A DNA stretch of 11,547 bases from Syntrophomonadaceae bacterium (GTDB taxonomy: Bacteria > Bacillota > Dethiobacteria > DTU022). The first letter of the stretch is position 1. Each line of letters starts with the position of its first letter. Below are positions 4,941 through 11,547 of this stretch, piece by piece. A program made the position numbers and the translations under genes. The notes under the pieces are model-generated. The model did not search any database, was not told the origin of the DNA, and saw only the letters and a program-made list of their open reading frames with translations. The stretch lies in contig SLHT01000262.1 in NCBI GenBank assembly GCA_007136055.1, positions 1 through 11,547 on the forward strand. The letters run 5' to 3'.

Positions 4941-6956
4941 TCATTGCTCCGGCTTTTCGAGCAGGGCCATAACTTCCGGTATATCAATGCCGATCTGCTT
5001 TAAACGTTCAACAGTAGGAATGCCGTTTTCATCCCAACCACGCCGCTTATATGCAGCATCAAGCACTTTATTATACTGTTGGTAACGATAGTCACGGGTT
5101 ATGGACAACTTTTCTTCAACAGTTCTAGCTTCGGGATCAATGCCCATATCTTCCTTCATCTGCCTGTCATAACGCTCTTCGCGGGAAAGGTACTCTTCTA
5201 CGGTCGCCGGTCCGATTGCCCTCAGCGGCGGCAGATCATCCTTACGGGTTCCGTAACCAAGGTAATAGCTCATCAGCCGCTGGAGATTAAAAACTCTCTC
5301 GGCTTGCAGAAGCATCTTATCTTCATCGACCGGTATTCCCGTCATACCCTCAAAGAATTTCCAGTAATTCTCGACATGATCCGGAATCTTGGCCGCTTCC
5401 TGGGGCGGGTACTTACTGTTATCAGCCGGGGCGACATCGTTCCAGACAATCTTGCATAAACCCAGTAGTCCAAACCATATTCTGAACAGCGGAAAGTAAT
5501 AAAGCGCTTCTGCTTTATCCTTGAAACTGGGTATCTGATTATTGACCATGTCAATAAATATTAACCAGGCTTCGTCATGCTGCGGTCCCTTGATCGCCAT
5601 AGCATAGCCGGCCTGCTGGGCGAGTGACTCCTTGGAAACGTATTCCGAGAATTCCAGGCCTTTTACTTCCATACCGATATCCTGGAGGAAGCCGGGATCT
5701 GCTCCAAGTTCTTTAACCCATTTTTCTTTCAGTCTTCTTACTCCCTGGCCCACTTCCACGCCAAAACCATCGCCGCGGGCCATTTCGTGCAGGCACTCAA
5801 GGGTTTCTTTCATCGCGCCGAAATTCAGTATTTTGCCCCCCGTATATTCTTCCGTAATAATGCCCGCTTCAAAGGCTTCCATCACAAAAGCCATGGTTGT
5901 GGCAAAAGAAATGGTATCGATACCGTATGTATCACAGTAAAAGTTATATTCTACAATAAAATCGAGGTCGAAACCACCCATATTCGAGCCGCCGGCCGCT
6001 GTTTCATACTCGGGGCCGTCAACCACTACTTTTTGACCCTTATAAGGACCTGTCTTAAGCTCAAAGTCATCTACCGCTTTTGCACAGGCCATTGAGCAGC
6101 CAAGCCAGCAGGCATCAGCCGCGCCCTGGGTAAAGTATTTGCTTTTCATCACTTTAGAATCGATCTTATGAGTATCCGGATGTTTGCCGAATTTAAAGTT
6201 ATGAACGGGCAGCAGGTCATAAGCGTCCATTACTTCGACAATGTTGGCTGTACCTACCTCGCGCATCCTGTTTTGGAGTGCGTCAAGGTTTGCCATCTCG
6301 GCATTAACTTTCATGCCGTGGCTGCGAATTAATTCTGGATCAACCGGATTATTCATATCGTCCGTGATTTGAATTGCCCCCGTCGGACAGACATAGCTAC
6401 AGGAAGTACAACCCACACAGTGAGGATCAACATCGCCAAAGGGCATCGTAAGGTGGCGTTTTATGCCCCGGCCGGCGAAACCGAGTATATCCTGGATCAT
6501 GAAAGAGTTGCAGGCACGGACACAATGCCCGCAGAGGATACACGCTTTCGGATTTTCATCGGTCAGTTCGCTCTTATATTTTTCAGCATCAGTTGCACCA
6601 CACAACCTGGCTATGTTCTGAATCACTTCAACATTGGGCCAGCGCCCCAGGTACATCTCGGCCAGGTTTTTACGGTGTTTTTTTATCTCATCTGTTGTTG
6701 TTGCAACCTTTATTTGATCACGGACCGGATAGTTGCAAGCAGTGACCAGCTTCTTTTTACCGTTAACTTCGACTTCACAAAGACAGAGCCTGCAGGTTCC
6801 GTCCGGTGTCAGGTCTTTATGGTGGCAGAGTGTAGGCACGTTGTAGCCGGCATCCATCACTGCATTAAGCAGGTAAGTGCCTTCAACAACGGTCGCCGCT
6901 TTGCCATTTATGCTTATTTCAATCTTTTTAGGACCGGCTTTTGTTTTAATTGCCAT
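4941..6956 (-). CDS. NuoG-like iron-sulfur module fused to the C-terminal two domains of tungsten aldehyde ferredoxin oxidoreductase
   Basis: This 671-residue protein has two parts. Residues 10-200 resemble the N terminus of NuoG/HydA/HoxU: a [2Fe-2S] site with C44, C55, C58 and C74, then two [4Fe-4S] motifs with C139/C142/C145/C149 and C180/C183/C186/C190. The His/Cys cluster usually found between them is missing. From about 213 to the end it matches AOR domains 2 and 3: CWLGCSMAC (C283, C287, C291) plus C501 in LLGLC for the AOR [4Fe-4S] cluster, GPEYETAAGGSN with E318, and the pterin motif GIDTISFATTMAF with D347. The AOR N-terminal pterin-binding domain is absent here and is encoded by the preceding gene. 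The ATG overlaps that gene's stop in TAATG and GGAGG lies 7 nt before it, so the two are translationally coupled and should form one complex. The predicted reaction is aldehyde/carboxylate interconversion at a W-bis-pterin. The aldehyde used is unknown. Confidence 0.88.
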   Translation of the reverse strand: MAIKTKAGPKKIEISINGKAATVVEGTYLLNAVMDAGYNVPTLCHHKDLTPDGTCRLCLCEVEVNGKKKLVTACNYPVRDQIKVATTTDEIKKHRKNLAEMYLGRWPNVEVIQNIARLCGATDAEKYKSELTDENPKACILCGHCVRACNSFMIQDILGFAGRGIKRHLTMPFGDVDPHCVGCTSCSYVCPTGAIQITDDMNNPVDPELIRSHGMKVNAEMANLDALQNRMREVGTANIVEVMDAYDLLPVHNFKFGKHPDTHKIDSKVMKSKYFTQGAADACWLGCSMACAKAVDDFELKTGPYKGQKVVVDGPEYETAAGGSNMGGFDLDFIVEYNFYCDTYGIDTISFATTMAFVMEAFEAGIITEEYTGGKILNFGAMKETLECLHEMARGDGFGVEVGQGVRRLKEKWVKELGADPGFLQDIGMEVKGLEFSEYVSKESLAQQAGYAMAIKGPQHDEAWLIFIDMVNNQIPSFKDKAEALYYFPLFRIWFGLLGLCKIVWNDVAPADNSKYPPQEAAKIPDHVENYWKFFEGMTGIPVDEDKMLLQAERVFNLQRLMSYYLGYGTRKDDLPPLRAIGPATVEEYLSREERYDRQMKEDMGIDPEARTVEEKLSITRDYRYQQYNKVLDAAYKRRGWDENGIPTVERLKQIGIDIPEVMALLEKPEQ

Positions 6957-9900
6957 TATTTTACCTCCACTGCATTGAATTTACATGATTCCAGGCAGAT
7001 TCCACATTTTATGCATTCTTCCTGGTTAATGTTGTGCAACTCTTTAGTTTCACCACTAATTGCCGAAGTCGGGCAGTTTTTGGCACAGATAACACAACCC
7101 GTACAGTTTTCATTAATCGAGTAGGTGATTAGTTCTGTGCAAACACCCGCCGGGCATGTTTTATCTTTAATGTGTTTAATATACTCATCGTTAAAGTAAC
7201 GCAAGGTAGTCAGGACCGGATTGGGAGCTGTTCCGCCGAGCTGGCAAAGACTGGCAGCTGCAACAGTTTCGGAAAGCTCCTGCAGTCGTTCTAAATCCGC
7301 CTCCTTACCCTCGCCCCTGGTTATGCGGGTTAGAATTGCGTTGAGGGCAAACAATCCTTCGCGGCAGGCTGTGCATTTACCGCAGGATTCATCAATCAGA
7401 AAGTTTATAAAATAGCGAGCCACATCTACCATGCAGGTATGATCGTCCATTACGATCATGCCGCCGGAACCCATCATCGAACCGGCTTCTGTCAGCGTAT
7501 CGAAGTCAACTTCCATATTTAACATCTCTTCGGGAATGCATCCTCCGGAAGGACCTCCGGTCTGGATAGCCTTAAATTTCCGGCCGCCGGGAATTCCTCC
7601 CCCAATTCTATAGACAATGTCGTGCAGGGTAATACCCATCGGCACTTCCACCAGGCCGGTGTTGTTGATATCGCCGACCAGGGAAAAAACTTTGGTTCCG
7701 CTGGAACCAGCCCAGGGGTTATCTTTGACATTACCACTGCCAATCTCTGCAAACCAATCGGCTCCTTTGAGAATAATTTCGGGGATATTGGCCCAGGTTT
7801 CAACATTATTTAATACCGTGGGCTTATCGCGGTAGCCGTACTCAACATTATGAATATACTTAGCCCGCGGGTCGCCGGCTTTCCCGGACATTGAAGCCAT
7901 CAGGGCAGTGGATTCCCCGCAAACAAAAGCGCCGGCCCCACGGTGGATGTGAATGTCAAAATTAAAATCAGTCCCCAGGATTGATTCGCCGAGCAGGCCC
8001 CTCGACCGGGCCTGTTGGAGGGCTTTTTCAAGACGTTCAAGAGCCAGGGGGTACTCCTTGCGGATATAGATATAACCCTCTGTTGATTGCAAAGCCCTGG
8101 CAGCAATTAGCATCCCTTCTATTACCGAGTGAGGATCTGTTTCAATGATGCTGCGATCCATAAAGGCTCCGGGGTCTCCTTCGTCGGCGTTACAGACAAT
8201 GTATGAGATTTCGTCTCTTTCTTCCATCGCTTTCTTGCAGGACTGCCACTTGACGCCGGCCGGAAAACCGCCGCCGCCGCGGCCCCTGATTCCTGAAGAG
8301 GTTACCTCTTCGATAATGCTGCCCGGATTCATTTCCAGGGCTTTAGCAAGGGCCCGGTAACCGTCACGGGCGATGTAGTGATCGATATTTTCCGGATCGA
8401 TTAATCCTTTATTACGCAGGGCAATCAGCTGCTGCTCTGTGAAAAACTCAATTTCATTCATTTTGGTATAGGGTTGTTCGGTCTGAGGGTCTTTATAAAG
8501 CAGTTTTTCGACCACATTTCCGCCGAGCAAGTGTTCATCAATAATTGAAGTAATATCTTCTTCACTTACTTTTTGATAAAATATTCCCTGGGGCTGCATC
8601 ACTACGATCGGGCCGACGGCACAAAAACCATTGCAGCCTGTTTTTACAACCAGATAATCATTTTCCAGGCTGCGGGCAACAAGTTCTTTTTTCAGACGAT
8701 CATAAATATTGAACCCCTTAGCCGAGACACAACCCGTTCCGGTACATACCATCAGTGCTCCCTTATAGCGAGCCCTGTTTTCCTCCTGCTCTATTTTTAT
8801 CTTTTCCAGGCCGGTGCTTTCGATACGGCTCATGCTGCTGTCTTCAGCTACCTGGCCCTCTTCTGCTTGCTCACGTTTCTCAGCCCGGTAATCATCGAGG
8901 ATTTTTTCGACATCCTTGGCCTGAACACTGCCGATAACCTCATCGCCAATTTTAATGACCGGTGCAATACTGCAGGCGCCGAGACAGCGCACTCCTTCCA
9001 GGCTGTATTTACGATCATTTGTGGTTCCGCCGTCTTTGATGCCAAGAGATCTCTCAAAAGACGTCATTACATTTTGCGCTCCCTTAACATGACAGGCAGT
9101 TCCCAGGCAGACCTGGATTAAAGTCTCGCCTTTCGGCTCCAGGCTGAACGATTTATAGAATGTTGCAATGTGGTAAATCGTTGCTTTTGGAGTCCCGGTT
9201 TGGTTACAGAGCAGGTCAACCGCGGTTTTAGAAATGTGCTTGTAACGATCCTGGATATCCTGCATCATTTCTATTACATACTCTGGATCATTATCCCACT
9301 TCCTGATTATTGACTTAATTTCATTAATATCATCGACGCTATCCTGGAGCGATATTCTTTTTGGAGTCACATAGCGGGCAACTTTATTTTCTTCTATCTT
9401 CCAGGCCGGGGTAAAGTTTCGGTTTTTGATAACGATCGCTTTCAGGTTCTTGTTACGGAATACTGTTCCGACACCGCCCCTTCCGGCCTGCTTCAGGCGG
9501 GCTGCATTGCGTCGCCAGTCCCAGAAAGAGAAATTCAGGATGCCCATACGCGTGTGTTCAGCTGCCCTGCCGGCAGATACAACGGCAATATTTTTTTTAT
9601 CTATATCGTTTTCAGCATACATTTCTGTAAACTCTTCCGCAGCCAGATGGGAATCGACACTTTCTTCCGGAGCTGTTTCGACAGTGATTTTTCCGGCAAC
9701 AGTATCAACAAAGATAATCACGTCTTCTTTAGCTTTTCCAATCACGGTCAGGGCGTCAAAACCGGCAAATTTAAGGTAGGGACCAAAGTGTCCGCCCACG
9801 TTACTGTCGATAATCAGATTGGTCAGTGGAGAAATAGTTGTGATCAGGGTTTTTCCGGAACCGGGAAATGAAGTGGTCCCACCCAGGGGTCCGGATGAAA

Positions 9901-10153
9901 AGCAGATCGGGTTGTTGCTGCTGTCCCATTTGGTATTCCGGTCTATTTCCGGCAAAGTAAGCCAGAGATCAAAACCTTTCCCGCCGATCCAGAGATCTTT
10001 CATCTGTTGAGTTACTGCTGAAGTGGAAATTTCATTTTTGTCTAAATCAATTCGTAAAATCCGATCAGCATAACCTCTGTTCAGGGGCACTAGATCAAAA
10101 TCCGCTTCAGTTAAAGTCCGGTGCTGTGTTTTCATTTTTTCAATATCAGACAT
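6956..10153 (-). CDS. AOR N-terminal domain fused to NuoE and NuoF (NADH-linked electron-transfer subunit)
   Basis: This 1065-residue protein has four parts. Residues 25-245 are the AOR N-terminal domain: RILRIDL, IGGKGFDLWL, SSGPLGG, SNVGGHFGPYLKFAGFDAL and AGRGGVGTVFRNKNLKAI, which bind the pterin. Residues 275-425 are NuoE with [2Fe-2S] ligands C349, C354, C390, C394. Residues 460-545 are a second thioredoxin-like [2Fe-2S] domain (C470, C475, C507, C511), as at the start of HydB/HndC. Residues 565-990 are NuoF: FMN-binding GIRGRGGGGFPAG, NAD-binding GAGAFVCGESTAL and the [4Fe-4S] ligands C924, C927, C930, C970. Residues 1010-1065 are a 2[4Fe-4S] ferredoxin (C1017/1020/1023/1027 and C1047/1050/1053/1057). 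The reading frame is intact, so the fusion is not caused by a frameshift. ATG 10153 has GAGGGAGT just upstream. The chain should oxidise or reduce NAD(H) and pass electrons to the W site formed with the next gene's product. Ferredoxin bifurcation is inferred only. Confidence 0.9.
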   Translation of the reverse strand: MSDIEKMKTQHRTLTEADFDLVPLNRGYADRILRIDLDKNEISTSAVTQQMKDLWIGGKGFDLWLTLPEIDRNTKWDSSNNPICFSSGPLGGTTSFPGSGKTLITTISPLTNLIIDSNVGGHFGPYLKFAGFDALTVIGKAKEDVIIFVDTVAGKITVETAPEESVDSHLAAEEFTEMYAENDIDKKNIAVVSAGRAAEHTRMGILNFSFWDWRRNAARLKQAGRGGVGTVFRNKNLKAIVIKNRNFTPAWKIEENKVARYVTPKRISLQDSVDDINEIKSIIRKWDNDPEYVIEMMQDIQDRYKHISKTAVDLLCNQTGTPKATIYHIATFYKSFSLEPKGETLIQVCLGTACHVKGAQNVMTSFERSLGIKDGGTTNDRKYSLEGVRCLGACSIAPVIKIGDEVIGSVQAKDVEKILDDYRAEKREQAEEGQVAEDSSMSRIESTGLEKIKIEQEENRARYKGALMVCTGTGCVSAKGFNIYDRLKKELVARSLENDYLVVKTGCNGFCAVGPIVVMQPQGIFYQKVSEEDITSIIDEHLLGGNVVEKLLYKDPQTEQPYTKMNEIEFFTEQQLIALRNKGLIDPENIDHYIARDGYRALAKALEMNPGSIIEEVTSSGIRGRGGGGFPAGVKWQSCKKAMEERDEISYIVCNADEGDPGAFMDRSIIETDPHSVIEGMLIAARALQSTEGYIYIRKEYPLALERLEKALQQARSRGLLGESILGTDFNFDIHIHRGAGAFVCGESTALMASMSGKAGDPRAKYIHNVEYGYRDKPTVLNNVETWANIPEIILKGADWFAEIGSGNVKDNPWAGSSGTKVFSLVGDINNTGLVEVPMGITLHDIVYRIGGGIPGGRKFKAIQTGGPSGGCIPEEMLNMEVDFDTLTEAGSMMGSGGMIVMDDHTCMVDVARYFINFLIDESCGKCTACREGLFALNAILTRITRGEGKEADLERLQELSETVAAASLCQLGGTAPNPVLTTLRYFNDEYIKHIKDKTCPAGVCTELITYSINENCTGCVICAKNCPTSAISGETKELHNINQEECIKCGICLESCKFNAVEVK

Positions 10154-10266
10154 ATTTACTCCCTCGTTAATAATGTTTTGTTTGAAATTCTAAAGCTAAA
10201 TAAAAGTATTCTTTTTAAACAATCTCAATCCTGCAAAAAATAATAATTTATACAATGCGCTGAGCA

Positions 10267-10295
10267 ATAATAATGCAGGTAAGTTTATGTGGCAA
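10267..10295 (-). promoter_or_regulatory. Candidate promoter of the AOR operon
   Basis: In the 163-nt AT-rich gap upstream of the AOR-N/NuoEF gene, minus-strand TTGCCA (10295-10290) and TATTAT (10272-10267) lie 17 nt apart. This would give a leader of about 107 nt. A second, poorer pair, TTGAGA-17-TTTTAT, lies further downstream. No terminator for the upstream YqeC-MocA gene is clear, so read-through from that gene is also possible. Confidence 0.4.
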
Positions 10296-10316
10296 ATTAT
10301 AAACGCAATACACTCA

Positions 10317-11547
10317 TTATCTTAGTTTCCGGTAATCTTCTGGGCTATCAATATCGATAGTCACGGCATGATGTTTGGTATCCACATAATCGATCTCGCT
10401 GGCAGGCAACTTGCTGAAGAACGATCTTCCTCCCCGATCTCCTGATAAATTGTTTAAAGCAGGCCAGGTTCTCCGATCAAATAAAGTCGGATTGCCACGC
10501 TTACCCTTATATACAGGGCAGGTGATTAGCTTTAAATTGCGGCTATAAGATTCAACAAGTTCCCTGTATACTGCAGGTGGAATAAAGGGTTGATCGCCAA
10601 GAGCAAAGATTACACCCTGGGCCTTACTGTTAACAGCGCTTAAACCTGTTTTTAACGAAGAAGACATGCCGGTACGATACTTCTCATTTACTACCAGGTT
10701 ATATTTTGACTGATCAAGCTTATCCGGCCATGGGCTGTCCGGCCTGATAACAACAATAATATCTTCTATGCCTGCGGCTGCTATCCGGTTAAGGGTATAT
10801 TCAAGAATTGTCAATCCTCCCAGGGGTAAAAGCAGCTTATCTTCACCCATCCGTGTTGCTGTCCCTGCTGCCAGCACAACAGCAGAAACATCGGCCTCCG
10901 GTTTTCCGGAACTAAGATTGAGGATTACTTTAACCGGGCGTTGGCTGCGGGCAGCCGTAGCATATAGATGTTCAGGTCTATTATGCTGATTACATAACAT
11001 TTCTGCGATACGCAGCATTGTCTGACCTGTATTTGCTAATAGATCTGCTTTGTTCAGCACACATTTATTATCTGCGCCGGGAGCCTGCATGCGGCCCAGG
11101 CCGAGCATAGCACTGAAGGTGTTAGCAATTAGCTTTTCGTCGATAATTGCTCCTTCACTGACATTGACGGAAGCAGCAAACTCAAAAGGACGATGGACTG
11201 AAGCAGAAGTTACAGCAGCATCAAGGGCATCGGCACCGATCACGGCGAAATTAAGATCGGAACAAGCCGGTATAGCCGGTTCATGTGTAGAGTAACCTTT
11301 AATCGGCATCCCCTTTGAGCCGTCAGCTTCAACCAGGACAACCACCGGAAGCTGATTTTTAATCAGACAAATATCATCGCTGTTGATTCCCTCAAGTTTA
11401 TTATCGCTGTTTATCATACTGCCATAAACAGCAAGGTTGTTGTTTATAAAATGGTTTTGCAGATTGCAGATAGGAGAGCCTGGATCATTAACTGTCAATA
11501 AAGGTATGTTTTGAAAGGGAAATATTTTAGTGGTGGTAGTAAGAAGA
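10317..11547 (-). CDS. yqeC/mocA: YqeC-MocA fusion: selenium/molybdenum cofactor maturation protein; 5' cut by window edge, apparent frameshift
   Basis: The long open frame (10317-11498) holds two domains. The first part is the C-terminal half of YqeC: VLVEADGSKGMPIKGYSTHEP, then FEFAASV and a GTPase-like NKAD. After about residue 204 comes a MocA-type nucleotidyltransferase: VLAAGTATRMGEDKLLLP, FALGDQPFI, GKRGNPTLF and LSGDRGGR, which in the family transfers CMP to molybdopterin. The N-terminal P-loop of YqeC lies past the window. At the edge, another frame (11546-11495) reads LLTTTTKIFPF, the conserved YqeC strand after the P-loop, then hits TGA; the protein continues plausibly only after a -1 shift at 11513-11519. 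The TTG at 11498 has no ribosome binding site and is not a credible start. The gene lies upstream of the AOR operon on the same strand. Typical clients are Mo or Se-Mo hydroxylases, none of which is visible here. Confidence 0.82.
   Translation of the reverse strand, partial: LLTTTTKIFPFQNIPLLTVNDPGSPICNLQNHFINNNLAVYGSMINSDNKLEGINSDDICLIKNQLPVVVLVEADGSKGMPIKGYSTHEPAIPACSDLNFAVIGADALDAAVTSASVHRPFEFAASVNVSEGAIIDEKLIANTFSAMLGLGRMQAPGADNKCVLNKADLLANTGQTMLRIAEMLCNQHNRPEHLYATAARSQRPVKVILNLSSGKPEADVSAVVLAAGTATRMGEDKLLLPLGGLTILEYTLNRIAAAGIEDIIVVIRPDSPWPDKLDQSKYNLVVNEKYRTGMSSSLKTGLSAVNSKAQGVIFALGDQPFIPPAVYRELVESYSRNLKLITCPVYKGKRGNPTLFDRRTWPALNNLSGDRGGRSFFSKLPASEIDYVDTKHHAVTIDIDSPEDYRKLR
11513..11519 (-). 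other. Frame change site in yqeC part (heptamer CCCTTTC)
   Basis: In the frame that encodes LLTTTTKIFPF the bases read C-CCT-TTC, an X-XXY-YYZ heptamer. Slipping back one base gives CCC-TTT-CAA, which enters the long YqeC-MocA frame exactly. A lost base in the sequence or a real mutation would look the same. The join is supported because both frames match YqeC on either side. Confidence 0.6.

Noticed and set aside
6369..7124. 251-codon plus-strand open frame
   Set aside because: It lies opposite the well-supported Fe-S protein genes, crosses their junction, and shows no recognisable domain; it is a reverse-strand shadow.
8573..9121. 182-codon plus-strand open frame
   Set aside because: It is antisense to the NuoE/NuoF part, whose cluster ligands are all intact; no domain or ribosome binding site seen.
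6956..10153. Two separate genes (AOR-N and NuoEF) joined by a sequencing error
   Set aside because: The frame is continuous for 1065 codons with a plausible linker near residues 245-275 and all motifs in one frame. No stop, start or ribosome binding site is evident at the join.
10317..11498. Independent gene starting at TTG 11498
   Set aside because: There is no ribosome binding site, and the residues around it align as the inside of YqeC; the protein must begin beyond the window.
1..11547. CRISPR array, insertion sequence or phage remnants
   Set aside because: There are no regularly spaced repeats, transposase-like protein or terminal inverted repeats; repeats seen are short and local.

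Overview
The window looks like a stretch of an anaerobic, low-to-mid GC Bacillota (Clostridia-type) chromosome. The grounds are strong GGAGG ribosome binding sites, a sigma-A-type promoter, tRNA genes with encoded CCA ends, and an oxygen-sensitive, iron-sulfur-rich oxidoreductase locus. A syntrophic or acetogenic lifestyle is a reasonable guess from gene content, but the species cannot be read from the sequence. No mobile element, phage gene or CRISPR array is visible.

Layout: positions 1-190 hold the 3' part of a tRNA-Tyr, a complete tRNA-Lys and an intrinsic terminator. At 214-1509 (+) is mtaD (SAH/MTA deaminase). It converges on a minus-strand pair, an adenosine-kinase-like PfkB kinase (3238-4254) followed by ahcY (1733-3163), with a two-way terminator between. 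These three genes all deal with S-adenosylhomocysteine left by methyltransferases: AhcY splits SAH to homocysteine and adenosine, the kinase traps adenosine as AMP, and MtaD deaminates SAH or MTA. The kinase/ahcY unit has a clear promoter (TTGACT-17-TATAAT) and an unusually long leader of about 350 nt with several long inverted repeats.

The most striking part is 4724-10153 (minus). Two translationally coupled genes encode a tungsten-pterin aldehyde oxidoreductase (AOR) cut at the boundary of its first domain, with an NADH-dehydrogenase / [FeFe]-hydrogenase-type electron module placed in the gap. The first gene (1065 aa) is AOR N-terminal domain, NuoE, then NuoF with a C-terminal 2[4Fe-4S] ferredoxin. 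The second (671 aa) is a NuoG-like N-terminal iron-sulfur module followed by the AOR central and C-terminal domains. Read in order it is AOR-N / NuoE / NuoF / NuoG-N / AOR-C, so the W site must form from two chains. The arrangement copies bifurcating hydrogenases of the HydABC/Hnd type with the H-cluster domain replaced by AOR. It predicts an NAD(H)-linked, possibly ferredoxin-bifurcating, aldehyde/acid oxidoreductase. A small MoaD/ThiS-like sulfur carrier ends the operon and fits pterin cofactor synthesis.

Upstream (10317 to the window edge, minus) is a YqeC-MocA fusion for molybdenum/selenium cofactor maturation. It is cut by the window edge and appears to carry a frameshift at a C-CCT-TTC heptamer.
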